In this document: in pieces, positions 36,901 to 48,019 of the stretch | Numbering within the stretch: the first letter of the stretch is position 1 | How the letters are laid out: the number at the start of each line of letters is the position of its first letter | Translations under genes and position numbers: made by a program | From: Campylorhamphus procurvoides | Lineage: Eukaryota; Chordata; Aves; Passeriformes; Dendrocolaptidae | Direction: 5' to 3' | Assembly: GCA_013396655.1 (NCBI GenBank) | Contig: WBMV01000093.1 | Coordinates: 100,470-164,469 of the forward strand | DNA length: 64,000 nt | Notes under the pieces: model-generated | Database searches by the model: none | Seen by the model: the letters and a program-made list of their open reading frames with translations, nothing else | What the model was told of the DNA's origin: nothing

Positions 36901-38484
36901 AAATTCATACAGGCTCGTAATGACAAGGCAAAAACAGGAAAAGTGGCAGGAGTGGGGCAAGGTGTAGTAATGCAGCATTTAGCACCAGCAGCAGAAACAG
37001 CAAATTAGGAGTTTTTAAGGGGCGACCTGAGGCAAGGAAGTGGCTCAGGGGGAGAAGGGAGAGCTGTTCCAGTTAAATGGGCACAAGAGAAAGAGCAACC
37101 CACAACTGCATAAACAGTGTGAGGGGCCAAGAGGAGCAGGGAGGGGTGAGATGTCACGGACCAGCCTCGAGAGGTGGGATGAGGCAAATCCATAAGGAGC
37201 ACAGAAGCCCAGGAAGACACTGGGGGTTTTTTAATTGAACATGAACAGTAGGAAGCAAGCGAGTTTTACTGGGAAATGTAAAGGCTTCCTGTTTTACATC
37301 CTTGGCTTTAAATCTTCATTGGGAATCAGCACATGGCATTGGAAAGAAAGCCCACCCCTCGCCAAAGGCAGCTCGCCGCAATCGCAGCCGTGCTGGATCT
37401 TGCTTTAAATAGTCAACAGCCCAGTGCTGTCTTGTGCTGATTATTCAAGAGCCATTATGATATCAGTGAATGTCTCTGATTGCATTTAATTCGAGTAGGC
37501 AATATATTTTGAATTCAACTTGCTCTCGCAGTCCCCAGCTCTCCCTCCCTCAAAGTCTCACAGATCATTGAAAAGCGAGCAGGTCACATCCTGAGCTGTA
37601 GGTACTAACCGTGTCATTTCTTCCTCTCCTAGGGGCTTTAAATCCTGCAACTGCTGCCCTGCCAGCAGGAGAGGTGACCCCACATTTGTCCTGCTCATCG
37701 CTGGCTAATAACCATTAGGGACAATGGCACAGCTCCCACCTGCTGCCCAGGAGGAGTGCAGATCGCTCCCAGCGGGAACCCAGCGCTGACAATCTCCTCT
37801 CCTTTTCATTACAGCCTTTTGTCACTCTCACACCCCCAGAAACTACTCAGGAGGGCTCTGGGGGAATTAAACTGCAGTGACAAAGTGGGTCCTGCCCCCT
37901 CCCGAGGCAGCAAACAGGGGTGGTGGCCAAGGATGTGCCAGCACAGCTCCACATGAAGGGACGTGGGCTGACACACGGACAGGGGACACACAGGGACAGT
38001 CACCTTGACGTGACAAAGGTTCAGCTCTTGCCCAGGTGCCCAAGCCGTGGGTTCCTGGGGAACCCCAGCCCACCTGCACTGATGTGGCCAAGGTGGGGGC
38101 TCAAGGCAGGCCCTACCACGCTCAGCACTGGCAGAAGAGGAGCCTCAGCCCCCTCTGCACCTCAAACACCCCACAACACCAACCCTCTGGGGCACGGGCC
38201 TTGCCTTGGCAGGGCAGGGAGGGTGTTCTGCCCCACTGCAGCCCCAGCCCCAGGACACGGAGCTCAGGGGTCTCTGGGCCACGGGTTCTGCTCTAAAATC
38301 CTTCCCCACCTTTCATAAAGCACCAGGCAGAGCTGGCTCCTTCATCCCTGCCCCTCTCCGGTTTGCAGTCCTGCAAACCCTGCAACTCCATTGCTCGGGG
38401 CAGTGTGGGTTGGTGGCCATAAACCCAACCAGCTTAGCCGCACTGGCACCCCCTCAGTGGGCACAGACCCACGGGCACAGCTCA
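33922..38484. other. Unique non-coding DNA, no gene seen
   Basis: No CR1 and no recognisable gene. Opposing open frames at 36417-36926 (169 codons, minus) and 36466-37008 (180 codons, plus) cover the same DNA. They have biased but unrecognisable content, as expected when GC-rich sequence lacks stops in several phases. A TTG run lies at 35018-35032. Confidence 0.5.
37300..37620. promoter_or_regulatory. Enhancer-like conserved-element candidate
   Basis: Non-repetitive sequence mixing retained CpGs (GCCGCAATCGCAGCCG spans a line end near 37375-37390) with AT-rich words such as GATTATTCAAGAGCCATTAT and ATTTAATTCGAG. No open frame of 60 codons or more covers it. Assigned by composition only. Confidence 0.3.
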
Positions 38485-39105
38485 GCACAGCCCCAGGTGT
38501 GTCCATAGTGTGTCCATGGTGTGTCCCTGCACAGCCCCAGGCGTGTCCATGGTGTGTCCATGGTGTGTCCCTGCACTGCCCCGGCACAGCCCCAGGTGTG
38601 TCCATGGTGTGTCCCTGGTGTGTCCATGGCACATCCCTGCTCTGCCCCAGGTGTGTCCNNNNNNNNNNNNNNNNNNNNNNNNNNNNNNNNNNNNNNNNNN
38701 NNNNNNNNNNNNNNNNNNNNNNNNNNNNNNNNNNNNNNNNNNNNNNNNNNNNNNNNNNNNNNNNNNNNNNNNNNNNNNNNNNNNNNNNNNNNNNNNNNNN
38801 NNNNNNNNNNNNNNNNNNNNNNNNNNNNNNNNNNNNNNNNNNNNNNNNNNNNNNNNNNNNNNNNNNNNNNNNNNNNNNNNNNNNNNNNNNNNNNNNNNNN
38901 NNNNNNNNNNNNNNNCTGGTGTGTCCCAGGTGTGTCCATGGCACATCCCTGTACTGCCCCAGGTGTGTCCCTGGCGTGTCCATGGTGTGTCCATGGTGTG
39001 TCCATGGTGTGTCCCTGCATTGCCCAGCACAGCCCCAGGTGTGTCCATAGTGTGTCCCTGGTGTGTCCCAGGTGTGTCCATGGCACATCCCTGCACAGCC
39101 CCAGC
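38485..39105. repeat. Minisatellite, GTGTGTCCATG / CCCTGCACAGCCCCAG units
   Basis: A higher-order tandem array. 11-bp GTGTGTCCATG and GTGTGTCCCTG subunits alternate with CACAGCCCCAG and GGCACATCCCTG. Both flanks of the N gap carry the same units. The array has no stops in several frames on both strands, giving apparent proteins of 200-300 residues that are only repeat translations running through Ns. Confidence 0.93.
38659..38915. other. Assembly gap, 257 Ns
   Basis: A continuous run of N inside the minisatellite. The gap length may be an estimate, so the true array size is unknown. Confidence 0.98.
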
Positions 39106-39130
39106 CCTTGGAGCAGCTCTGCTCTGAACC

Positions 39131-39157
39131 AGCAGCAGCAGCAGCAGCAGCAGCAGC
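39131..39157. repeat. (AGC)9 microsatellite
   Basis: Nine uninterrupted AGC units immediately right of the minisatellite. The trinucleotide could read as polyglutamine, polyserine or polyalanine, but no supporting gene structure surrounds it. Likely polymorphic. Confidence 0.92.
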
Positions 39158-39179
39158 CCAGCCTGGCGCTGCAGTGAAG

Positions 39180-39660
39180 TATTAACTCATACCCAACACA
39201 GTTTGTCTCCGAGGGCCCTCTTGGCCCCTCCGTCATCCTGTGCTGACATTTTAATCGCGCTTTTGTGGGAGCGGGCTGGCAGTTTGTCATGAGGAATGGC
39301 GCGGCGAGGGGCCAGCGCGGGCTGCTGGCTGCGGCTGCGAGGGGAGCAGCCCACTCTGACAGACTGAGCAATAATCTGAACTTACTGCGCCGAGCCTGTG
39401 GGACACCAGCCGGGCCGCTTTATCTTCTTCATTAAAGTGCGCTCAAAAAAAAAATCCATTTTCCTTTAAAGTCTCAGGAACAGATGGAGTAAAATTAATT
39501 GCGCCATTAAGTCCCGATAGACAATACCAGAGTGGTTTTCTTTCAACAGTGCATGTGTGTTACAAAGTGCTCTTCGTAAAAGGCAATTACTGCAACATTT
39601 GCCATAAAATAAAGGTTGCTTTAATGGGCAATAAACACAGGCTTCAAATTTTGTATGAAA
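39180..39660. promoter_or_regulatory. Enhancer-like element with CpG-rich core
   Basis: Unique sequence with a CpG-rich core (TTTTAATCGCGCTTTTGTGG and GGAATGGCGCGGCGAGGGGC). It is flanked on the right by AT-rich, motif-dense DNA (AAAATTAATTGCGCCATTAA and TTGCTTTAATGGGCAATAAA). CpG retention next to homeodomain-type cores, with no gene or repeat, suggests a constrained regulatory element. It could also be an unannotated promoter of a non-coding RNA. Confidence 0.35.
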
Positions 39661-40554
39661 TGGGTCTCCAAAGGGCGCTGTTATAGGCAGCTCAAAGGCA
39701 CAACTGACTTTAGTATTTCTGCTCTGGCTCCAGCTCAGCTAGTTCGGAGAACAATGATTTCCACCCTTGGATATTTTCTGATGGAATTATGTATGCCATG
39801 GCAGTGCCCGGTCCGGGCCCCCCGAGCCCCCCTTGGCCGGAGGGGGATGCTCTGCCCGCTGCCATCGCTGTGCCCGGGCAGGGACGGCCAAGAGGTGGCC
39901 AAGCACACAATAAAAAGGCCCCATTTCCTGACAGCAGATCCTTGCCAGTCCCAATTACCACTGGGTTTGTTTGATGCAAAGCCTGACGTATTTATTTATA
40001 TTTCTTTTCAGCATAAAATACCCTGGAAAATGGAGACCACATCCTTGCACGCAGAAGGAAGGCACTGTAAAAATGTGTGTGGGCAGTGTTCAGAAGACAA
40101 GAAACAATGGCATTTTCCATCGTTTTTTGCTCTCTGGGCATTAAAAACCAAACCCAGTCCTCCCCATGGAACAGTTTGAGACGGCACTGGCGAATGCAGC
40201 TTCTGAACGGGCTTGTTTGGGGTCCTGACCACAAACAACCCAACAAATCTACATCATTCACACCAAATGGTACATTGCATTTGTCAACTTAACAGCCAGC
40301 CTCACCCTGGGAGCAAAGCACTTCATTTAGGCAGATTTCAGCCCTACAGAAGCACCGATGCTGGTGTCAAGACAGATGCCTCGCACACCCCACGTGCTCT
40401 TCCTGCAATGACCTGTCAAAAATCCCCTCTTCTGCCTGGTGCCCCGGGACTGCCCTGGGTGCAGCCACATGCCCACACACTTCTGGGTGGGAAAACAGCT
40501 TCTCTCTGATTCTCGCTCAGATTTCTTTGAAGAGGAAGGGAAATCATTTCAACT

Positions 40555-41095
40555 CATTGTATTTTCCCATTCCAGTAATTACAAAGCGAGCATGACATAT
40601 AAATGATCCATTAATTGAAATATGGGCTCTATGAGCTCCAATATTTATAGTGTAAATCCATATTTAATTAAATAAAGCCAATAATGCTCATTTTCAAAGA
40701 GAACATTGAACCTTTTTATTTAACCATGCAGTTGATGCTGAATGTGCTCGTTTCTAATAAACATTTTTCAGTAAACCACCCTGGCTGAGAGAAGTGGGGG
40801 GCCAGGGGGTGCAGGCTGGCTCTCTGGAGAACCCCCCAGACCCCATCCAAGCAGTCCCTGCTGCTGGAGGCACTTTCCATCCCTGTTACTATACACGAGT
40901 GCTGCTGCTTGGTAATAGCATCAGTCAGCACCTCTGACTGAGCAGCTTTAATCACCCACTTAATTGCCTTAATCGCCTTTTACATAACTAAGAAATCACA
41001 ACACTGCAATTGTCTGACTCTGACACACAGTAACATCAGGGGTGTGACATTAATGACGTAATTATATTAATTGCCGGGAGCTAATGTTTCAGGAG
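40555..41095. promoter_or_regulatory. AT-rich, homeodomain-motif-dense element
   Basis: Clusters of homeodomain-type words: TAATTA at 40576-40581, TTAATTG at 40611-40617, TTAATTAA at 40664-40671 and ATTAATTG at 41066-41073. A CRE/ATF-like TGACGTAA lies at 41054-41061. The middle (40780-40860) is GC-richer, so this may be two neighbouring elements, 40555-40770 and 40930-41095. No repeat identity was seen. Confidence 0.35.
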
Positions 41096-41242
41096 CTCAA
41101 AGTAACAGGCGCCAACCCCCCAAACCAGGGCTGCTGCTCCCGGAGGACTCGCTGGGTGCAGGGCAAAGGCCAACAGCAGTGGCGTGGGCAAGGGCAAACC
41201 CAGCTGAAAGGGCTTTAGCCAGCAAGCCTGGCACTGCTCCAT

Positions 41243-41283
41243 ATAGACAGATATATGTACAGGTACTAATACACACATATATA
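41243..41283. repeat. AT/AC-rich simple repeat
   Basis: ATATAGACAGATATATGTAC followed by ACACACATATATAAG. It directly abuts the 5' end of the CR1 copy to its right. Confidence 0.7.
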
Positions 41284-41660
41284 AGGGTCTGGAGCATCGC
41301 ACTTATGAGGGGAGGCTGAGGGAGCTGTGCCTGTTCAGCATCCAGAGGAGACACTGAGAGGGAACCTCGGTGTGTATAAAGACCTAAAGGATGAGGGTCA
41401 AGAGCATAGAGCAGGCTCTTCTTGGTGGCACCAACCAACAGAAGCAGAGGAACGGGCAGGAACTGATGCCCAGAACTTCCCTGGGCAGTGACCCAGCCCT
41501 GAACAGGCTGCCCAGGGAGGGTGTGGAGTCTCCTCCCTGGGGATATTGCAGAGCCCTCTGGACACAATCCTGTGCCGTGTGCTCTGGGATGGCCCTTCAT
41601 GGGCAGGGAGTGGGACCAGATGCCCCACTGTGGTCCCTTCCAATCTGATCCACTCTGAGA
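41284..41660 (+). mobile_element. CR1 LINE fragment, about 380 bp
   Basis: Sense CR1 starting at GGGTCTGGAGCATCGCACTT, followed by GAGGGGAGGCTGAGGGAGCT. It passes through CTTCCCTGGGCAGTGACCCA and ends CCTTCCAATCTGATCCACTC. The tail octamers are replaced by AT-rich sequence. It is the close relative of the copy at 33.7 kb. Confidence 0.92.
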
Positions 41661-41702
41661 TTATGCTATATATATTGTTTTATATATATACATATATAGA
41701 GA
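41661..41702. repeat. TA-rich simple repeat
   Basis: TATATATATTGTTTTATATA continuing to ATACATATATAGAG, directly after the CR1 tail. Confidence 0.75.
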
Positions 41703-42749
41703 GGGATCTATATTGTTTTCTTTGATACGCTGCTCCCTGACAAGATCTGAGTGCAGCCCACAGAGGAAAGTTCCTTGGGACAGTTTTTAATGATTTTAAT
41801 CAGACTTCTCACCATGATGACGTTTTCCTTCAGTTCATTGGGATTCAGATGCTACTTCCCTTTGAAAGAATTTCACCCCAATTATCCTTCAAGCACTATC
41901 AACCCTATATGGTGTTTATAAACTTTGAACACCGACCCATTCCTTGTTTCTGTTAGTAGTCAGCTGGCACTTTTATTCCTTGCAAGGTAAGAAGCATCAT
42001 ACATAGGATGGCTTTGCTCCAATCCAACAAGGTATGAGGTGTGTGCATAGGTGCAGGATGGTAGAAACCCACAGTCCTCTGTACTGACAGGCACTAAGAA
42101 GGTGGTTTGCTTGCACAATAAACCCAATTTGAGGGTGGCAATTGCCAGATGAAAAGCCCTGCAGCCTCCAAACTCGAAGTGCTGGTTGTGTATCAACTCA
42201 CACTGCCAACACAAAGTTTGAAAAAAGTTGATGGGTGAGTTTGTCCCAGTAAACTTTATCCTGGAGGAAGTATCATCTGTCATCTCACAGCTAATATAAC
42301 GCCAGCAGAGAGCTGAAAAGCCAACATAAACTTCTCTCATATGCTTTGGCTGAACAGACAGAAATGTAACCACATAAATACACCTGACTCAGATCAAATG
42401 AACATTGCTGGGATATTCCAGGAATGCACCACTAGCATTATGCATCCTGCAGCTCCAGCCTTGGCTTGGCTCTATATCCCCAAACACACCCTGACACCAA
42501 GGTGTGAAGGCAAGAAGCTTGTAGACAGCATGCGAAGAACAACCTTTAGGCAGCCACTGAATCCTCAGAGGCCTCAGTCTCAAACATGTGACTCCAGCTG
42601 GTCCAGAATCCCTGCTGAATTCCTGCCTGTGCCTCCCCTTGCCCCTCCAACACACTGCACACATCTCCTCTGGCTCTCCAGAGCACACAGTGCAGAGCTA
42701 ACTCTGTGCTCTGGCACAGGTCCCTGCCCTCAGTGAAACCTCCAGAAAG

Positions 42750-42792
42750 CCCCAGGTGATGGTTTGACCCCAGGTGATGGTTTGACCCCAGG
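42750..42792. repeat. 18-bp tandem duplication
   Basis: CCCCAGGTGATGGTTTGA occurs twice in tandem, followed by a partial third copy (CCCCAGG). The copies are identical, so this is probably a recent slippage duplication. Confidence 0.9.
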
Positions 42793-43061
42793 CTTCTCTT
42801 GAGGAAGCCCTGCACAAACTCACTGCATGGTGGGCACCTACACCAAGCAGCCAGGGGGTGAAGGACACCGGCTCTCCCCGCCAGGAACTCAGAGATCTAA
42901 ACTGGGGATGGGAAAACCCTGCAAGACAAGCATGCCCTGGGTGGCACTGTCACTGTCCCCAGGGTACAAATCCCCTCTGCCAGGTCAGGTCTGCTCAGAG
43001 CCAGATACCTCTGACCTCCTGCAGCCAAGCCAACCAAAGCCAAACTCCCTCTGTGCTTTGC

Positions 43062-43099
43062 TGGCAAAGGGACCTTCTGTTGGCAAAGGGACCTTTGGT
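43062..43099. repeat. 19-bp tandem duplication
   Basis: Two adjacent 19-bp units share TGGCAAAGGGACCTT and differ only near their right ends (CTGT versus TGGT). Confidence 0.85.
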
Positions 43100-43788
43100 G
43101 ATGGATAGATTCTCAGAGTGGAATGAAATCTACAGGAAACAAAAAACAAACAAAAAGGACATGGAATTTCCTGGCCTGAAGGACTAATGGACAGGAATGG
43201 CACCATACACATCAAGATGGGTTTCATAGCTCTGGTGGGAAGGCTGTTGGATGTGCTCTCAGATCCTCATTACCTGTCCCTCCTGAGCATCTGCCAAGAG
43301 GTAGAAATACTCTCCTCTGAGGTTTTGGCACAGGGTCTAATCATGCATTTCATGAAAGAAACCCCATTGCTCCTCCCGGCCCCATCCTGGCCAACGACAG
43401 CACAGGAGACAGGTGGATGCCTCCAAAAGTGGCAGAAAAGGTTTTATTACTTTTTAAGTTCTATTTACAACTGCTGCACCATCTCAAGAGCTAGAGAGGA
43501 GTCCTCAGTATGAGCTGCATGAAGTAAACAAGATGCTAAGAGCTTCCATGGCTTTTTAGTGCTAATGACAATTAATAATAAATGGATGCTGCAATAATCT
43601 ATCCAGTGAAAGGCTTCATGGGAATGCAACACACTTCCTGCCCCCCGTGCTTATGGACCACTGAGTGAAAAGTAAGGCAGGGTAAAAGTTAAGGAAGTAA
43701 AATAACAATGACTGGGAGCAAAAGAAGTGAAGTGGCTAACCCAGGTGCCCCAGAATACCTGATATTTAGGCCGAGGTTTTCAGCAAGA

Positions 43789-43951
43789 TCATAGAATAAC
43801 CAAATGATTTGGGTAGGAAGAGATCTTAAAGACCACCCACTTCCACCCCCTGTCATGGGCAGAGACACCTTCCACTAGCCCAGGTTGCTCCAAGCCCTCG
43901 CCTTGGGCACTTCCAGGGATGGGGCAGCCACAGCTCCTGTGGACAATCTAA
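43789..43951 (-). mobile_element. CR1 LINE fragment, 3' end
   Basis: Antisense CR1 starting ATCATAGAATAACCAAATGA. It runs through GGACACC-type blocks (GACACCTTCCACTAGCCCAG) and ends near GGGGCAGCCACAGCTCCTGT, where unrelated sequence begins. Compared with the copy at 29.7 kb it has a small internal deletion at the GTCCAACCTGGCCTT block. Confidence 0.9.
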
Positions 43952-44219
43952 ATAACCCTGGCTGTGGCAGGGTTGGTTTCTATCTCTGCAGAGCAGCAGT
44001 TGTTGGTGCCCTGTCTCTCCAGAGCCTCACACATCATTCTGAGCAGCACTCAAGATGGTTAAAAAGGCACCAGGGGTAAGGCAGACCTACTGAAACTCTT
44101 GGGCCCTGCAATCTGCAGGCTTAGATTTCATAGCTTGCTAGCAAAGTGAAAAAGGACACAATCATATAAACACAAAAATAAATCCCAAATAAATCTGCAG
44201 AATTCCCCACTCCCGAGAA

Positions 44220-44460
44220 AGGTCTTCATCTTTGCTGTTCTGCATTGCTGAATTCATAGATGTCGAATTCTTTATCCCTAGGAAGCTAATTATTATGAAA
44301 GGTCAAAATAAATAACCACACTTGTACATAAAGCTGTTGTTAATATAGAGAAGTAGACAGCTCCAATTTACGGGCTATTTTGTTGTTATAATTACAGAGC
44401 TCCTTTCACCAGTGAGTTTGTAACCATTTGGTTTAATTATGAACTAAGGAGAAGAGGAGG
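44220..44460. promoter_or_regulatory. Enhancer-like AT-rich element candidate
   Basis: Non-repetitive sequence with AAGCTAATTATTATGAAAGG, GTTATAATTACAG and GGTTTAATTATGAAC words, i.e. repeated TAATTA cores within about 160 bp. No open frame of 60 codons lies inside it. Assigned by motif density only. Confidence 0.3.
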
Positions 44461-44857
44461 GGGAGGAAGGACAGCCGTGTCCCTCCAGAATGGTGCTGTC
44501 CCACATATCATGATGGAGCAAGTTGAGGATGAGTGGGAATCAGCTCCTTTGGGCTTCCCTAAACACCTCCCTGAGGAGGATGACAGATGTGGTGGAGCTG
44601 GGCAAGCAGCTCCCAAAGGGTTAAGCTGCAGCCCATTAGAAATGTCCTTCAGTGCTGGGTCTGTTTTTCCTTACAGAACATTAAGCTCAGTGGGGCAGGC
44701 ACAAACCCCCGCCGTGCCCCCATTAAAAAAGATCAAGTCGCACATGTCGATATCACAGCTTCACCCATCCTGTAATTTGTCTGACAGCAGCTCGGGCTGC
44801 TGGGCCTGGCCAAGGGAAGAACAGGCTGCCTTTTAAAGAGAGAGACCCAAATCCCTT

Positions 44858-44880
44858 AAAAAAAAATAAAAAAATAAATT
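44858..44880. repeat. A-rich tract
   Basis: Poly-A broken by single Ts. No element body is recognised next to it. Confidence 0.7.
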
Positions 44881-45047
44881 GTGGCCAGACAAACTGCTTA
44901 ACAACATAAAGATGCAATAAGCGTCTCTGCCACTCCCCCCCTCCCGCTGGAAGGGGGATAAAGCCCAGCACACTACAAAATAATCCCAGTAAAGGCACTG
45001 CCAGAGCACTGACAAAATGCTTGGTGCAGTCAAAGCATCCTCCTCTT

Positions 45048-45084
45048 TTTTTTTTTCTCCTCCCCTTTCTTTCTTTTTTTCCTT
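45048..45084. repeat. Polypyrimidine T/C tract
   Basis: T and TC-rich run, followed by the 8-bp inverted repeat TTAATGCC-AAA-GGCATTAA at 45083-45101. Confidence 0.7.
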
Positions 45085-46941
45085 AATGCCAAAGGCATTA
45101 AAAGAGATGAAAACCACTCCATTGAGCTAGGTGAAACGTTAATCCATTGGCCTTACTTTGCTGGGAAACCAGGGTTTGAATGAGGCCCAAGGCATAAATG
45201 AAATGAGTTTAGTGATCTCAGTTTAATTCTTAATAGGCCACAACAGGCATTGCAGATACAGAAGATACAATATTGGGAAATCAAACCCTTCCAGAATTGT
45301 TTTTTCCTTTCGGTTAACGAGGGTCAGGAGAGAATTAATACAGAGACTAAAACCTTAAGCCAACTTAAATAGCTCTCGATGCAGTTGGAGTGCAGGAGGG
45401 GCAGGGAGATGCTGCCTGTGAGCCCCATGGCTGAGGACCCATTCTGCAGCACAGCAGCTGCTGGAAAAGCTGATCTGCAGAAAGTTAAGGCTCCATCCAA
45501 AGCACAGGAGGATTTCCAGTGACACCTCAGCAGATTTTGAACCAAGCCTACATAACTGCACATAATGGGATCTGAATAATCCCACTGAAGCCCAAACTTT
45601 AGCAATACTGGTGGGTCAATCGACAGAGTTTTGAAAGCCACAGATCCCCCCCAGTAAAATGGAGTGGGAGGAAACAAACCCAACCAAACTTCCAACCCCT
45701 ACTTAGGATCATCCTTAGAATAAACAGTGCCAAGGGTCCTGAGTAAGGGGATGCTTCACTCATGTTCACATGGGAATTGTAGTTCCTTTCAGAGTTTTTC
45801 TAGCTCCATCTTTGCAGTGGATAGGTCTCAGGTGGAAAGTCAAACCTCCTAAATGAAGATATTATCCCAGTACCGAGAAAGATCAATTTTGTTTTGTGGG
45901 AGGGGAAGGTGTCGCTTTTTCGTTCCCATAAAAAAGGAAAGAAATAATACATCAGGACAGGATAACTGAGCCTGGAAGAAACCCAGCAGCAAACCAGCTA
46001 TTCAGAGATTTAATATAAGTAAAATATTCCAAAGTGCAATGATGAAGTCCAGCTTTGAGCTCATTGTGGATCAAACCCCATGGAAAGCCACAGTGGCTAA
46101 AGTTCTGAGCCAGTATCTTCCTCAATCTTCGTGGTTTCTCTGGCTCTCTCCCTGCCCTTTGGCCACGCTCAGTGCATTCCCCCATGTTCCACACATCAGG
46201 AGCTGATCCTGTGACACCTCAGCAGATTTGCACTACTGGAGGGCTGGGGAACTCTTCCCTCTCACATCAAAGGCAGCTGTGTCATGTGCCAGGAGAACAG
46301 AGTCTGCCCTTCCTGCCTCACAAAACCCAAGGGAAGACCCATCTCCCTCTATCCGAGCTCTGCCCAGTGTCCCTCTGCTGAGCAGAGACCAGAGCTGTGG
46401 GTGTCCCTGGGATGGAGGAGTGCCAGGCACTGTGGGCATGAGAGAGAGTCAGGATAAGGGTGGGAGGGAGGGTGAGCAGTCCAGCTGCTGTAGGACCAGG
46501 TCACCACCCTGAGGAAGCTCCTTCCCTCCGGTACCCCACAGGCATCACCCAACACTCCTGTTTGCCCCTGAGAGCTCTGCACCGTGATCCTCCTTCCATG
46601 CCTGGGCCAGACCCCATTATAACATGGTACCATTGTCCCCTCTCACTCAGGCCATTCCAAACCCCTGATTTCAGGGATGTTAGGTGCAAAAGCCAGGAAA
46701 CAACAGGAAAACCCCTCCAAGCCCTCAGACACCTCCAGCACAGTTCACTAAGGTAACAGAAAGCAAATATACAGCCTACAGAGAGACATGGACATAAATC
46801 CTTCAGGATGCTGTCTTATCTCACCACACAGGAATTTAATCACCCAAGTTGCTGCACATCAGGGTGGTGAAATACATCTTAGTCTTGGTGCCTGCAGAAA
46901 ACAAGTTCTTCTCTTAAAAGGTGGTAGCAGTGACATATTGG

Positions 46942-46978
<37 letters not shown>

Positions 46979-46990
46979 TATATGTACACA
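46942..46990. repeat. (AT)n / (AC)n microsatellite
   Basis: About 13 AT units, then ACACACATATATATATGTAC. Likely length-polymorphic. Confidence 0.92.
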
Positions 46991-48019
46991 TCACTTGTAT
47001 GGAACTGTGGATAATGGCATTTCCAACCTGGTGGCCTAATGAATACATAAAGCAATGTCCACAGTTAGATATAAAAGTATTAAAGTTCCTGGGGGATGGC
47101 TCCATCACCATTTAACTCATGATTGCACCAAGGGAATAAGGACAATTTAGAAGTTTACCCAACAAATTACAGGCATGCTTGGCAACGTATTCCTATGACA
47201 AAATGCCTTGAGGTGGGATTCAGAAGTCATTTCTGCATAAAATGTGTGGCAGGTTCAACTCCTGGCACTTCTGGGGACAGTAAGAGGTGGAAATGGCTCA
47301 GCCTGGACATGCCAAGTGGCCTCCCACTTGCCTGAGGGTGGGGATGTCAGGATAGCTTAGGGGTTCAGCTCAGCCCACTGTGCTGTGGCTCTGGAGGGGG
47401 AACCTTGCAGTGTAACCTGGCAACGTAACCTCAGTTTGGAGGGGTAGTTATAGCTCATAACCCAACATGACTAAAAATGCAAACACAGGAGATGAGTATT
47501 CTAGGAAAGACTGATCACTGGGGAATCTATGACAGAACCAGGAATTAAGGCATATGAAACACAGTCCAAACTAAAACCAGTAATACATTTTGGGTTGTTC
47601 CTTTTTAGATTTTTCAGCAATTTTGATCTGCAAGAATTCTCTTTTTCTCTCTGCTCTGCTCAGTTCTATCCTGTATTTGACTAAAGCACAGGCTTTATGG
47701 TTAACCAAGGTGCAATCTACACTGATAATGTATTCCTGCACATAATGGCCTGAAAGTACTGTATTCATGTATGAGCTTTCTCCAAATTGTTTATTAATGG
47801 AAGAGATCATATAAGATATTGCTCCTTAATATGCCCGAAAGACTCCCATAAAGGCACAGAATCTCTCTCGGCTCCCTGAACAGGTACATTGGCCCTGAGC
47901 TGAGTGCAGCCATGTCATTCCAACAGGAAACTCCTGCAGGGAAGGAGCAAAGCAGGAATGTGAGGCAGCAATGCAGCTCCCCTGGCTCCAGCCTGCGAGC
48001 ACGTGGATGTGCAGCCACG

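Larger units (their letters stand above)
41703..43788. other. Unique non-coding DNA with two short tandem duplications
   Basis: No gene recognised. Open frames of 131-137 codons (41960-42373 minus, 42341-42736 plus) have no recognisable domain. Two small tandem duplications are listed separately. AT-rich sequence with AATTAATAATAAATGG near 43567-43585 may be regulatory. Confidence 0.5.

Noticed and set aside
36417..37008. Opposed open frames of 169 and 180 codons
   Set aside because: Both strands are open over the same GC-rich DNA, which indicates stop-poor composition. Neither is recognisable.
38485..39105. CRISPR-like array
   Set aside because: Direct head-to-tail units with no unique spacers, in a bird-type genome. 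It is a minisatellite.
39131..39157. (AGC)9 as a coding polyglutamine/polyserine tract
   Set aside because: No gene structure around it, and it sits directly after a minisatellite.
38342..39371. Apparent proteins of 200-305 residues on both strands
   Set aside because: Translations of the minisatellite reading through 257 Ns.
39655..40179. 174-codon plus-strand open frame
   Set aside because: No recognisable domain. It spans AT-rich regulatory-looking sequence and a GC-rich patch with no codon pattern.
47252..47262. tRNA B-box-like GGTTCAACTCC
   Set aside because: No A box at the right distance and no cloverleaf stems. Not a tRNA or tRNA-derived SINE by eye.
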